Positions 19,926 to 29,169 of a DNA stretch of 64,000 bases are shown piece after piece (positions within the stretch are counted from its first letter, which is position 1; every line of letters starts with the position of its first letter). The DNA is from Thalassospira sp. TSL5-1 (GTDB lineage Bacteria; Pseudomonadota; Alphaproteobacteria; Rhodospirillales; Thalassospiraceae), in assembly GCF_001907695.1 (NCBI RefSeq), contig NZ_KV880638.1:882-64881 (forward strand). The letters run 5' to 3'. The translations under genes and the position numbers were made by a program. The notes under the pieces are model-generated. The model was given only the letters and a program-made list of their open reading frames with translations. It did no database searches and had not been told where the DNA came from.

Positions 19926-19955
19926 AAAGGCAGCCCCGCACCAGGGCTGCCTTTT
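19926..19955 (+). terminator. Terminator of the hsp20 operon
   Basis: AAAGGCAGCCC (from 19926) pairs with GGGCTGCCTTT (from 19944), followed by a short T-rich stretch. Confidence 0.75.
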
Positions 19956-20230
19956 GCTTGTCTGTTTCCGTTCGGGTTAACGCGACATCATAATTCTCGT
20001 GTCGCCCAACATACCGTCACCGGTTATTTTCCGTGTCAGAAGTTCATGGGGGATGCCCGGTTCAAGGGCACATGCCGCGACCAAACGATCACGCCGAACC
20101 TGATTTAAAACAACATCCCGGGCATCAAGGTTTTCCTCAAACCGTGCCTGTATAGGTGCCCTTACAATCGGGGCAACAATAAAGCAATTTGCCTTTAATT
20201 TGCAGCGTATCGAACTGCATTAAGCCAGCA
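19956..20230. other. Intergenic stretch between the hsp20 operon and a chemoreceptor gene
   Basis: No supported gene. On the minus strand just downstream of the chemoreceptor stop there is a 27-codon frame (MQFDTLQIKGKLLYCCPDCK...) with a CCPDC cluster, and an adjoining frame of about 76 codons with no start codon. Neither has enough support; together they could be remnants of a small protein. Confidence 0.3.
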
Positions 20231-21721
20231 TTAACGGGCCAGGATTTCAGCTGCTTCCCGGGTGCGATTCACCGCTGTTGCCACCGACCCGGCCGATTTC
20301 TGAATATCGCCAATGTTGCGTGAAACCGCCTCGACCGTGTCACGCATTGACTGGATATTGTCCGAAACCCCGTCTGTCACGGCACTTTGCTCTTCAACCG
20401 CAGACGAAATATTGGCAACGCTATCGCGCACCATCTCAACCGAATTTCGGATCGTGCCCAAGGCATCCACCACTTCGGTCGTGATCGACTGAATGCCCGA
20501 AATTTCCTCGGCAATCTGATCAGTCGCCCGTGCGGCCTGATTGGCAAGGTTTTTCACCTCATTGGCAACCACGGCAAAGCCCTTGCCCGCATCTCCGGCC
20601 CGGGCCGATTCGATGGTGGCATTCAAAGCCAGAAGATTAATCTGTCCGGCAATATCCTGAATAACCTCGACAATATTGCCCATCGCCGCCACAACCTGGG
20701 ACATGCGCTGGGTCGAAGAATCGGCAGCGACCGTTTGCTCAAACACCTGTTCGGTTGCACTGCGCGACTGTGCCATGCTGCGCGAAATTTCCGCGATCGA
20801 TGCCGCAAGCTGCTCTGCACTAGTGGCAACGGTATGAACGGTTTCCGATGTATTGGTTGCCGCCATCACCGCATCGGTCGCCGTATCGCCCAATACCGCG
20901 ATATTGTTATCAATTTCCGAGAAATTGTTATCAATCATCGCCTTGAGCTCAATCAGCAGATTGACCTGTTCCGTTACATCAGTGGCAAACTTGATCACCT
21001 TGAAAGGTTTGCCCATCGGATCAAGGATCGGATTATAAGATGCCTCGATCCAGACAACTTTGCGATTTTTGCCAATCCGTTTGTATTGGCCCTGCTGGAA
21101 AGTCCCCTGCTTCAAAGCACGCCAGAAATCGGCATATTCGCGCGTATCCTTAACGCCAACATCAACAAACATGCTGTGATGTTTGCCTTCAATATCCTTA
21201 AGGCGATAGTCAAACACATCAAGAAAGTTCTGGTTGGCTGTCAGGATTTTGCCATCAAGGTCAAATTCAATAAGGGCCTGAGCCTTGCTGATGGCATTGT
21301 ACACACCTTGCAAAACCGCACGTTCCTGGCGGCGTTCAGTAATGTCGGTGGCAAACTTGATGACCTTTACCGGCACCCCGCGCCGGTCAAATACCGGGTT
21401 ATAGCTGGCCTCAAGCCAAACATCCTCGCCCGTCTTCGTGACCCGGCGAAAGGCCGAACGCTGAAACTCGCCATTTCGCAGTTTTTTCCAGAAATTCTTG
21501 TATTCCGGTGTCTCACGCTCTTCCCGCGGCACAAAAATACTGTGCGACTTACCAACAATCTCAGCCAGTGTGTAACCGGTAATCGCCAGAAAATTCTCGT
21601 TTGCCGTCAAGATTTCTCCATCCATCGAAAACTCGATCGATGCCATTGACAGAGTCAGTGCATCCAGAACCTGAGAGGCATCCTGAGCCTTGCTTGATCG
21701 AAAAATTCGCGAAAATACCAT
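20231..21721 (-). CDS. Soluble methyl-accepting chemotaxis protein with two PAS domains
   Basis: 496 residues with no membrane segment. Two PAS/PAC units (about 20-130 and 142-255) are near-copies of each other: [17 protein letters not shown] / [17 protein letters not shown], and [29 protein letters not shown] / [29 protein letters not shown]. The rest is a methyl-accepting signalling domain with the hairpin tip [32 protein letters not shown]. This is the BdlA/Aer-like arrangement used for cytoplasmic energy or redox sensing feeding CheA. A GGTGGA ribosome site precedes the ATG. No che genes are in the window, so it acts on a remote cluster. Confidence 0.9.
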   Translation of the reverse strand: MVFSRIFRSSKAQDASQVLDALTLSMASIEFSMDGEILTANENFLAITGYTLAEIVGKSHSIFVPREERETPEYKNFWKKLRNGEFQRSAFRRVTKTGEDVWLEASYNPVFDRRGVPVKVIKFATDITERRQERAVLQGVYNAISKAQALIEFDLDGKILTANQNFLDVFDYRLKDIEGKHHSMFVDVGVKDTREYADFWRALKQGTFQQGQYKRIGKNRKVVWIEASYNPILDPMGKPFKVIKFATDVTEQVNLLIELKAMIDNNFSEIDNNIAVLGDTATDAVMAATNTSETVHTVATSAEQLAASIAEISRSMAQSRSATEQVFEQTVAADSSTQRMSQVVAAMGNIVEVIQDIAGQINLLALNATIESARAGDAGKGFAVVANEVKNLANQAARATDQIAEEISGIQSITTEVVDALGTIRNSVEMVRDSVANISSAVEEQSAVTDGVSDNIQSMRDTVEAVSRNIGDIQKSAGSVATAVNRTREAAEILAR

Positions 21722-21866
21722 AATTATTCCACCTTAAAGATAAGTAAGACCCCATGAGCACACAGGTAAAACTGCTCCTTTTGAATAAAAATACTATATA
21801 AAAGTATAATACGCGAGTCAAAAACGTACTGGCAGTTGTTTTTTTGCCCTGTTACTCGCATACGCT

Positions 21867-22304
21867 TCAGGAAGGCCAGTCGACGATATATTTTTCCAGG
21901 TCCGGATGCGCATCAAGCTCGGACATCACTCGTCCGGAGACAGACATGCCCGCCCGGATCGTTGATTGCGGATCACCTGTAACCAGGGGATGCCAAGCGG
22001 GCAGGTCTTTGCCATCCCGCATCAGCCGATACGCACAGGTTGACGGCATCCAGTCAATTTCTTCGATATTCTCGATTGAAAGCTGTACGCAGTCGGGCAC
22101 ATGCTGCTTGCGGTTAGGATAATCGCTACACTGGCAGCTGTCGCAATCAAGCAGGCGACACGCGACCGAGGTATAAAAAAGAACGTCGGTGTCTTCGTCC
22201 TGCAATTTGTGCAAACAGCATTTCCCGCAGCCGTCACACAACGATTCCCATTCATCCCGGGACATCTCTTCAAGACGTTTGGTTTTCCAGAAAGGCAAAG
22301 TCAT
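21867..22304 (-). CDS. YcgN/UPF0260 family cysteine-cluster protein
   Basis: 145 residues from the ATG at 22304; an upstream in-frame ATG at 22334 would add 10 residues, but family members begin with the [31 protein letters not shown] block seen here. Conserved cysteines ([28 protein letters not shown]) suggest a metal or Fe-S site of the CxxCxxxCC type (UPF0260/YcgN). The exact function is unknown. It lies 52 bases downstream of cobB on the same strand and may be co-transcribed. Confidence 0.88.
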   Translation of the reverse strand: MTLPFWKTKRLEEMSRDEWESLCDGCGKCCLHKLQDEDTDVLFYTSVACRLLDCDSCQCSDYPNRKQHVPDCVQLSIENIEEIDWMPSTCAYRLMRDGKDLPAWHPLVTGDPQSTIRAGMSVSGRVMSELDAHPDLEKYIVDWPS

Positions 22305-22386
22305 ATCAAAATCCAGTATCAGGCACCGGGGCATCGGTACCTGGTCTCAAGTTGTTACGGTCACATGTGGAAAACCGACCAGATTA

Positions 22387-23871
22387 TTAACAGATCAGAT
22401 GAAAAAAAGATCCAAACACCGAGCCGTTTTGCAGGCCACACGCCCCCAAATCCCGTCCATCGGCGGTGCACGCCATCAACCAGCCGGGCCCATCGGCCCT
22501 TATCGTGCTGGCATAATGGAATTCATGGCCGCGCAAAACCGTGCCCGCCATTCCCAATGGACAATCCTGGCTGACTTCTACCTGTCGGTAGCCAAGATGC
22601 AAGCGTCGCTGCGCAAAACTGGTTTCAAGCGGCAATAAACCGGCCATGTGGTGCCGCTTGCCCGCGCCATCCACCAGAATGTCGCCTAGCACCATATATC
22701 CGCCGCACTCGCCATAAACCGGAATCCCGCGCCGGGCGGCATCGCGCAAGGCGGTCATGAACCGGTCCGCTTTTGCCAGCTCTGCTGCATGTAGTTCAGG
22801 ATACCCGCCAGGCAGATAAACCGCATCGCAATCCTGCGATGGCGCCGCGTTTGCCAAGGGAGAAAAATAGTCAATCCTGGCCCCGGCAGCTTCCCAACCG
22901 GCAATCAGATGCAGATAACAAAAGGCAAAGGCATCATCGCGCGCCACCGCAATATGCCGCCCCAAAGGCGCAATCGTCACCGGGGCTTTATGCGCGGCCT
23001 CATCCTGCTGTTCGTCCCGTTGCGGATGAGGATGAGGGCGAGGATGAGCCAGCCCCGGCCCGTCATCATCCGTTGATATCTTGGTCTGGTCACGGGCCAA
23101 GATATCAACGCCAGCAAGCTGCAACAGCCGGTCAAGGTCAATGTCGCGCTCCATGATTGTCGCCGCACGATCAAGAAAAGCCTCCAGCGCCGGGTGTTCA
23201 CCCGCCTGCACCAGGCCCAAATGCCGTTCGGGCAGCGACAACGCATCATCACGCATCACCGCTCCAATGACAGGAATATCGGGAATCGCCTGCGCACAAG
23301 CCGTCATAATCAAATCGCGATGGCGGGGACTTCCCACCCGGTTCAAAATCACCCCGGCGATTCGCACATCGGCACGAAACCGGGCAAACCCCTGAATAAC
23401 CGCCGCTGCCGATGCCGCCTGACCGCGCACATCCACCACCAGCACCACCGGCCAATTCATCAATGCCGCCAAATCAGCCGATGATCCGCCCCCGCCAGCC
23501 GCACCATCAAACAGGCCCATCACACCTTCACACAGCAAAAATCCGCCATCATCACCGCTACCAGCACCGGGCGGCCCAACATGCCAGCGCGCCAACGCCT
23601 CAATGGCCTCAGGTGCCATCGCCCAGGGATCAAGGTTAATGCAACGCCGCTGGCTGGCCGCCTGTTGAAAGGCCGGATCAATATAATCTGGTCCGGCCTT
23701 GGCCGCCGCAACCAGTTGCCCACGGCGAAGCAGTGCCCGCAATATTCCCAGGGTGATAACGGTTTTGCCGCTATTGGAGGACGGGGCCGCAATCAGCAGG
23801 CCCGGAACGGGTTCATTCCTGGTTTTCGACAACTTTTGCAACGCCTTCGGCGATTTTTTCTGGCGTTTCAC
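22387..23871 (-). CDS. cobB: Cobyrinate a,c-diamide synthase
   Basis: 494 residues. It amidates the a and c side chains of (hydrogeno)cobyrinate using glutamine and ATP. The N-terminal ATPase has the P-loop LLIAAPSSNSGKTVITLGIL followed by AAKAGPDYIDPAFQQAAS; the C-terminal GATase3 domain has the nucleophile in VYGECGGYMVLGDILVDGAG and ends with the conserved GSFFHLIC. The only ATG/GTG start is a GTG at 23871, which puts 59 bases inside the 3' end of the sco1 gene in another frame; TTG codons at 23841 or 23832 would shorten that overlap. The insert around 260-285 (DDDGPGLAHPRPHPHPQRDEQQ) is Pro/His-rich and unusual for the family. Confidence 0.92.
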   Translation of the reverse strand: MKRQKKSPKALQKLSKTRNEPVPGLLIAAPSSNSGKTVITLGILRALLRRGQLVAAAKAGPDYIDPAFQQAASQRRCINLDPWAMAPEAIEALARWHVGPPGAGSGDDGGFLLCEGVMGLFDGAAGGGGSSADLAALMNWPVVLVVDVRGQAASAAAVIQGFARFRADVRIAGVILNRVGSPRHRDLIMTACAQAIPDIPVIGAVMRDDALSLPERHLGLVQAGEHPALEAFLDRAATIMERDIDLDRLLQLAGVDILARDQTKISTDDDGPGLAHPRPHPHPQRDEQQDEAAHKAPVTIAPLGRHIAVARDDAFAFCYLHLIAGWEAAGARIDYFSPLANAAPSQDCDAVYLPGGYPELHAAELAKADRFMTALRDAARRGIPVYGECGGYMVLGDILVDGAGKRHHMAGLLPLETSFAQRRLHLGYRQVEVSQDCPLGMAGTVLRGHEFHYASTIRADGPGWLMACTADGRDLGACGLQNGSVFGSFFHLIC

Positions 23872-24451
23872 CTTGATTGAAATGACGGATATAGGTGCCG
23901 TCTTTCCCCATCAGATAAATAAAGGACGTATGATCGACAAGATAGCTGTCCGAATCCTTCGGCTCGCCATCCTCGAAGGCCTTGGCATAATAAACCCGGT
24001 AGGCTTTGGCAGCCGCACTGGTTTGTTCCAGCGTACCGGTCAGGCCAATCAGGCGCGGGTGAAAATGGGGTACATAATCGGCCATTGCCGCCACGGTGTC
24101 GCGCTCGGGATCAACCGAAATGAAAATCGGCTGAACCTGCTTGGCAATATCCTGGGGCAATAAATCCATCGCATTGGAAATCGCCTGCAATTCGGTCGGG
24201 CACACATCGGGACAATAGGTATAGCCAAAATAAATCAGCATATACTGGCCGCGAAAATCCTGTTCGGTGCGGGTTTTGCCGGTCTGGTCCACCAGGGTAA
24301 AGGGCCCACCAATGGTGGCAACACCCGAACTATTGGTTTGCCCGCCATTTTCCACCGTAATGTTGCGGCCCATTTCGTAAAGCCGGAAGCCAAAACCAAA
24401 TGACAGCACCAAAATAATGGCAATGATGATTACCCAGATTCTTCTATCCAC
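23813..24451 (-). CDS. SCO1/SenC family copper-binding thioredoxin-fold protein
   Basis: 212 residues with an N-terminal membrane anchor (WVIIIAIILVLSFGFGF) and a periplasmic thioredoxin-like domain. The copper ligands are all present: Cys80 and Cys84 in YTYCPDVCPTEL and His174 in LVDHTSF. Sco proteins deliver copper to the CuA site of cytochrome oxidase or act as thiol-disulfide reductases. The neighbour safE is often linked to oxidase assembly, which supports that role. The 3' end overlaps the start of cobB by 59 bases in another frame. Confidence 0.92.
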   Translation of the reverse strand: MDRRIWVIIIAIILVLSFGFGFRLYEMGRNITVENGGQTNSSGVATIGGPFTLVDQTGKTRTEQDFRGQYMLIYFGYTYCPDVCPTELQAISNAMDLLPQDIAKQVQPIFISVDPERDTVAAMADYVPHFHPRLIGLTGTLEQTSAAAKAYRVYYAKAFEDGEPKDSDSYLVDHTSFIYLMGKDGTYIRHFNQGETPEKIAEGVAKVVENQE

Positions 24452-24637
24452 GTCTCGCCGTCCTTGTTTGTAAGGCTGACCACCCGTCCCCCGAAGCCTG
24501 CATGATCAGCAGGTTCCCTTCAGGTGCGCACAATTACCAATCATTCTAATTATCAATCAACCAATCCGCCCAACCGGAATATCCTGTTATGGGCCAAATT
24601 GCCACCCTTGATAGAAGAGGCATGCTAGGCAACCGCT

Positions 24638-25441
24638 TTACGCCATCTGATGCCAGGCCAGCACGGCCAGCACCACCGCATTGGCCACCATCAGCCCCCG
24701 GCCAACAGGTGTCATCACATTGCGGAATTTACGGGTTGCATATTGCCCGATCCAGCCAGTTGCAAACAACATGGGAATGGTCCCCAGCCCAAAGGCCGCC
24801 ATCACCATGCCCCCAGTAAGGGCCGATCCGCCTGCCGCAGCCAGCACCAGCGCGCCATATATCAGGCCACAGGGAATAAAGCCCAGCAACACACCCAGCA
24901 CATATCCACGCACACCGAACGGCGCGCTGAAAAACGGCCCCAACCGCGCTGTTACCTTGCGATTCCACCAGTGTGCCGGCCCCGATGATGTGCCCGTCGC
25001 CCGCGCCATACGTCCCGGCAACACGCCTGACAAATGCGGCACCAGCCCGGAAATACCATAAACCAGAAAAAACAGCGCGGCGATGCCCAGCAAAACCGGG
25101 CCAATCCACCAAACCCGGGCAAGGGCGGAAATGCTGTCGGTAAAAAACCCGGCCAGAACACCCAGGAAAATATAGGTCGTTAACCGACCGAAATGATAAG
25201 GAAAAAGAGCAGCCCCCGTCAGGCGACGAAATTCCGACATTTTATCAAGCGGCATTTTTTCCATACGCGCTGTCACCTGGCTGACGACAAAGGGCCCGCA
25301 CATCCCGACACAATGGGTGGCACTGCCCACCAGGCCCGCCAGCAACGCCGTCACCATCACACCGCCATCCTGGCGCACCGCTGTGCTGCACTGTGCCCAG
25401 CCGCTTTCGATAATGCGGATCAGAATTTGCTGTTCGTCCAT
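24638..25441 (-). CDS. Sulfite exporter TauE/SafE-type membrane protein (UreH domain)
   Basis: 267 residues with about six to seven membrane helices. The signature LLAGLVGSATHCVGMCGPFV (from ~residue 31) is that of the COG2836 family, proteins commonly encoded with cytochrome oxidase assembly or copper genes. The transported substrate is not established; metal export or heme-copper oxidase maturation has been proposed for relatives. The start may be the ATG at 25441 or the one at 25357 directly before the first helix (MVTALLAG). It lies upstream of sco1 on the same strand, 186 bases apart, suggesting joint action. Confidence 0.82.
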   Translation of the reverse strand: MDEQQILIRIIESGWAQCSTAVRQDGGVMVTALLAGLVGSATHCVGMCGPFVVSQVTARMEKMPLDKMSEFRRLTGAALFPYHFGRLTTYIFLGVLAGFFTDSISALARVWWIGPVLLGIAALFFLVYGISGLVPHLSGVLPGRMARATGTSSGPAHWWNRKVTARLGPFFSAPFGVRGYVLGVLLGFIPCGLIYGALVLAAAGGSALTGGMVMAAFGLGTIPMLFATGWIGQYATRKFRNVMTPVGRGLMVANAVVLAVLAWHQMA

Positions 25442-25550
25442 TGATCTACCTGCTTATGGGGCCACGCCCGATGGTCACGTGATTGTGCCGGGCCCCAACG
25501 CAAAGAACAACGATATAGATCAATTTCACGCCAACAACGCAGCAAGCCGC

Positions 25551-26417
25551 TTACGACGCATCCGACGCCGTGTCAGCCGGAACAATCAGATCCAAAATCT
25601 GATCCAGGGCAACATGGCGCACCTCTGCCACATCATCCTGTGGCGACAGCCAATTCAGGCGATCGCGCAAATCAACAACTTTGCCGACAATGCAAATGGC
25701 TGGCGGTTCAAGCTGCGAATTGGCAATATCTCGGGCGGCATTTTTCAGGGTCGTGATCAGTAATTGCTGGTGGGGGGTAGTCGCCCGGCTGATCACGGCA
25801 ACCGGTTCGTCTGCCGGGCGGCCATGTTCCATCAGGCGGTTGGCAATGCGATCAATATGCTTCATCGCCATATACATCACCAAAACCTGCGATCCTTCGG
25901 CCAGCGACGCCCAATGGATATTGTCGGGGACATCGCCACTGGCCCCGTGGCCGGTGACAAAGGTAACGGCGGAATTACAATCCCGGTGGGTTGCCGGAAT
26001 ACCGGCATAGGCCGCCCCGGCAATCCCGGCGGTAATGCCGGGCACGACACGAAACGGAATGCCATGCTCCACCAGGGTCAGGCCCTCTTCTCCACCACGG
26101 CCAAACACAAACGGGTCCCCGCCCTTCAGGCGCAAAACACGCAGCCCCTGGCGGGCCAAATCCACCAGTTCCAGCGAAATATCGGTTTGTTTGGCCGAGG
26201 GACGGCCACCGCGTTTGCCCGCGTAAATCTGTTTCGTATCGGGCCGCAGCAGGTTTAAAATGCGGTCATCGACCAACGCATCATACACCACCACATCGGC
26301 CTGTTGCATGGCGTTAACGGCATGCAGCGTCAACAATCCGGGGTCGCCCGGCCCGGCGCCAACCAGCCAGACCCAGCCTGCTTCAAATACCGGAAAATCA
26401 ATACCAAGTGATGTCAT
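25551..26417 (-). CDS. cobA: Uroporphyrinogen-III C-methyltransferase (SUMT)
   Basis: 288 residues from ATG 26417; an in-frame GTG at 26459 would add 14. The enzyme methylates uroporphyrinogen III at C2 and C7 with AdoMet to give precorrin-2, the entry point of cobalamin and siroheme synthesis. Family motifs: VWLVGAGPGDPGLLTLHA near the start, LKGGDPFVFGRGGEE, VVPGITAGIAGAAYAGIPATHR and VTFVTGHGA. It is the single-domain type, without CysG oxidase/ferrochelatase. It is divergent from cbiD, with about 258 bases between them. Confidence 0.94.
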   Translation of the reverse strand: MTSLGIDFPVFEAGWVWLVGAGPGDPGLLTLHAVNAMQQADVVVYDALVDDRILNLLRPDTKQIYAGKRGGRPSAKQTDISLELVDLARQGLRVLRLKGGDPFVFGRGGEEGLTLVEHGIPFRVVPGITAGIAGAAYAGIPATHRDCNSAVTFVTGHGASGDVPDNIHWASLAEGSQVLVMYMAMKHIDRIANRLMEHGRPADEPVAVISRATTPHQQLLITTLKNAARDIANSQLEPPAICIVGKVVDLRDRLNWLSPQDDVAEVRHVALDQILDLIVPADTASDAS

Positions 26418-26675
26418 ACGCGCAACGAACCCGAATTTCAGGAAAACCCCATCTGCCACATCCGGTTGCGAAACCGGAACATGACGGACATCTTACACAG
26501 GAATAGTCATCGTAAGGCAACAGATAAATCCAATTTTTTCAGGTATTATTTTAATATATACAATAATTAAGTGTTTTTATTGACATCATCAGGCAATGGT
26601 CTGTTATTGGCAAACCAGCTAGGATGCTGCCGATAACATGGCAGCACCCCGGATAACAGGAATTCAGCCCGCCCC

Positions 26676-27809
26676 ATGACCCGCAAACCCGACGGCCCGC
26701 TACGTAAAGGATGGACAACCGGGGCCTGTGCCACCGCCGCCACCCGTGCGGCCTGGCAGGCATTGCTGTCAGGCGCGTTTCCCGATCCGGTCGGCATTAC
26801 CCTGCCGCGCGGTGAAACCCCGCACTTTGCCCTGGTCAAACAGGAAACCGGGCCGGGCTGGGCACGGGCCAGTGTCATCAAGGATGCGGGCGATGACCCC
26901 GATGTGACCCACCAGGCCGAAATCATTGCCACCCTGCGCCAGGCCAAACCGGGGGCAGGCATTTCGTTTCATGCCGGGGCGGGTGTTGGCATGGTTACAA
27001 AACCCGGCCTGCCGCTGCCGGTCGGGGAACCTGCCATCAACCCCAAACCGCGCGAAATGATGGTGGCACAAATCTTGGAACTGGCCGCAAGCTTTGGTGT
27101 GCAGCCTGATGTGGAAATTGAAATTTCCATTCCCGGGGGCGAAGATATCGCACAAAAAACCTGGAATCCCCGCCTGGGCATTATCGGGGGACTCTCGGTT
27201 TTGGGTACCACCGGCGTTGTCATTCCTTTTAGCTGTTCGGCCTGGATCCATTCCATTCATCGCGGCATAGATGTCGCCCGTGCCACCGGGCGGCCCCACA
27301 TTGCCGGGGCGACGGGTAAAACATCTGAAAGTGCAATCAAGGCGCTATATAAACTGCCCGATGAAGCCCTGATCGATATGGGCGACTTTGTGGGGGGCAT
27401 GCTGAAATATCTGCGCCGCAATCCGGTTGCCAATGTCACCATTGCCGGGGGATTTGGCAAACTGGTCAAACTGGCACAGGGCCATCTGGACCTGCACAGC
27501 AGCCGGTCGCAGGTTGATATGGTAAAATTGGCGCAAACCGCCGATAATGCCGGTGCGGATGAAGCATTGTGCAACGCCATTCGCACGGCCAATACCGCCC
27601 GCCATGTGTTGGAACTTTGTGCCAGCCAAAACGTTAATATTGCCGAGATCATTGCCAGACAGGCACGCGAAACGGCAATGGCAACCCTTGATGGCGCCTG
27701 CGCAATCGAGGTTGTTATTTTTGACCGTCAGGGCAAAATGGTGGGCCGCGCTGGTCGGCTTGCGCTCCCGTCCTGTTCCTCGCACACAGGCCCCGCCAGG
27801 GGCTGCTGA
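26676..27809 (+). CDS. cbiD: Cobalt-precorrin-5B (C1)-methyltransferase
   Basis: 377 residues. The conserved LRKGWTTGACATAATRAAWQALLSG start, VTLPRGE-like block, GVGMVTKPGLPLPVGEPAINPKPREM and the GGFGKLVKLAQGHLDLHS motif identify CbiD, which methylates C1 of the corrin precursor and is the counterpart of CobF in the aerobic pathway. Its presence beside CobN, the aerobic cobalt chelatase, shows a mixed gene set. cobK follows on the same strand about 100 bases later. Confidence 0.94.
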   Translation: MTRKPDGPLRKGWTTGACATAATRAAWQALLSGAFPDPVGITLPRGETPHFALVKQETGPGWARASVIKDAGDDPDVTHQAEIIATLRQAKPGAGISFHAGAGVGMVTKPGLPLPVGEPAINPKPREMMVAQILELAASFGVQPDVEIEISIPGGEDIAQKTWNPRLGIIGGLSVLGTTGVVIPFSCSAWIHSIHRGIDVARATGRPHIAGATGKTSESAIKALYKLPDEALIDMGDFVGGMLKYLRRNPVANVTIAGGFGKLVKLAQGHLDLHSSRSQVDMVKLAQTADNAGADEALCNAIRTANTARHVLELCASQNVNIAEIIARQARETAMATLDGACAIEVVIFDRQGKMVGRAGRLALPSCSSHTGPARGC

Positions 27810-27913
27810 AACACAACGCTGCATTTCAGCCACATCCCTGTTTGAACAGCCCGCATACATGCGGCTGTTTGTGACACACAGAATTGAACCTAACCAAAGG
27901 AAACCGATTGCCG

Positions 27914-28711
27914 ATGTCCGATCCCGACCTGAGACTGAAAAATCATCTTTCCCCGCTCAATGTGCTGGTTTTTGGTGGCACCGGTGATGCCAACCGGATC
28001 ACCAGCGAGCTTTTGGTCAGGTTTGGTTCCCACATCCGTTTGCAGCTTTCCATTGCCGGGCGTACCAGTGCGCCCAATCTGCCCGATGGCGTCCCCGTTC
28101 GCATTGGCGGTTTTGGCGGGCCGGAAGGCATTGTCAAAAACCTCAAAAAAGAAGGCATCGATCTGGTAATTGATGCCACCCATCCCTTTGCCACGCAAAT
28201 CTCGGCCCATATTGCCACAGCCTGCGAACAGGCCGGCACGCCCTGCATTCAATACCATCGTGCCCCCTGGACACCGACCGAGGGGGATCGCTGGATCACA
28301 GTGCCCGATCTCAAGGCGGCCGCGCAAAAGCTGCCATCGGTGGGCAAACGTGCCCTGATTGCCATTGGCCGCAAGAACCTGCATTATTTTAACAACCTGC
28401 AGGATTGCTGGTTGCTGGTGCGCACAGTCGAAGCCCCCAAACAAACCTTTGACCTGGAAAATGGCGAATGGTTGTCGGCACGCGGCCCCTTTTCACCGGA
28501 CCGCGAACGTGAATTGCTGGAACGCTACGAAATTGACGTTGTTGTCACCAAAAACAGTGGAGGCGAGGCCAGCGAAGGCAAACTGATTGCCGCACGCGAA
28601 CTCGGTATCCCCGTCATCATGATCGAACGCCCCCCGCTTGAGGCGGTCGATTATGCCAGCAGCACCGAAGAGGTCATGCAAAAAGTCGCCCATCATCACA
28701 CAACACAATAA
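27914..28711 (+). CDS. cobK: Precorrin-6A reductase
   Basis: 265 residues from the ATG at 27914 (an upstream TTG at 27884 is the other option). It reduces the macrocycle of precorrin-6A with NADPH. Visible motifs are the N-terminal VLVFGGTGDANRITSEL nucleotide-binding turn, DATHPFATQISAHIATACE, RALIAIGRKNL, SARGPF and the C-terminal VVTKNSGGEASEGKLIAARELGIPVIMIERP, all typical of the CobK/CbiJ family. An AAAGGA ribosome site precedes it. It is downstream of cbiD. Confidence 0.93.
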   Translation: MSDPDLRLKNHLSPLNVLVFGGTGDANRITSELLVRFGSHIRLQLSIAGRTSAPNLPDGVPVRIGGFGGPEGIVKNLKKEGIDLVIDATHPFATQISAHIATACEQAGTPCIQYHRAPWTPTEGDRWITVPDLKAAAQKLPSVGKRALIAIGRKNLHYFNNLQDCWLLVRTVEAPKQTFDLENGEWLSARGPFSPDRERELLERYEIDVVVTKNSGGEASEGKLIAARELGIPVIMIERPPLEAVDYASSTEEVMQKVAHHHTTQ

Positions 28712-29169
28712 GCAATTGCTTACCAGCAGGGCGGCACACCAAATCCGCCTTAAACTCCCTTTCCCCTGGATTGACGCATTTTGCCAGGGGCATTCTTCCT
28801 TCCGTCATGCAGGGAAAGGGAGTCTAATCGCCGATTCGGCCCTACTGGATCGATGTTTCAGCAATGTGACAATTCCCCTGAAAAACAGCCATTTTCGGCA
28901 GTTTTTACCACAGATATTGCACCCTGAATTGTGCTTTCTCCCAGGCTTACATAACCACACATGAAATTTGGTTAATCTCCTTGCCAGCCCCCATCTGACG
29001 CGGAATATTTTCTGTCTGCCATGTCGCCCCGGCATCGGGAGGGGAAAATAATGGGATTTCCCCTAACCACCACAAGCCCGCGACCTGGCAAAAAGGGGAT
29101 TACAACCATGTCGACAGAACGGTCAAAAGCACCGCACGACGATACCAACCAATATATGGGGAACTTGGA
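28712..29169. other. Intergenic region with a nested inverted repeat
   Basis: 458 bases between cobK and a chemoreceptor gene. I see no gene. The left part holds two overlapping hairpins (28754-28823); the right part is presumably the chemoreceptor promoter and leader, with no obvious regulator site. Confidence 0.5.
28754..28823 (+). repeat. Nested, mutually exclusive inverted repeats
   Basis: An outer pair, ACTCCCTTTCCCCTG (28754-28768) with CAGGGAAAGGGAGT (28810-28823), encloses an inner pair, CCCCTGG (28763-28769) with CCAGGGG (28784-28790). The two stems share bases 28763-28768, so only one can form fully at a time. Confidence 0.55.

Noticed and set aside
20130-20230. 27-codon frame with CCPDC on the minus strand after the chemoreceptor gene
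   Set aside because: Too short for a zinc-ribbon protein and no ribosome site was identified; a remnant is possible but unsupported.
20387-21649. 420-codon plus-strand frame opposite the double-PAS chemoreceptor
   Set aside because: The minus strand encodes clear PAS and signalling motifs; the plus frame is a Arg/His/Ile-rich shadow.
26460-26675. Possible cobalamin riboswitch between cobA and cbiD
   Set aside because: No B12 box or other aptamer blocks on either strand; the stretch is AT-rich promoter DNA.
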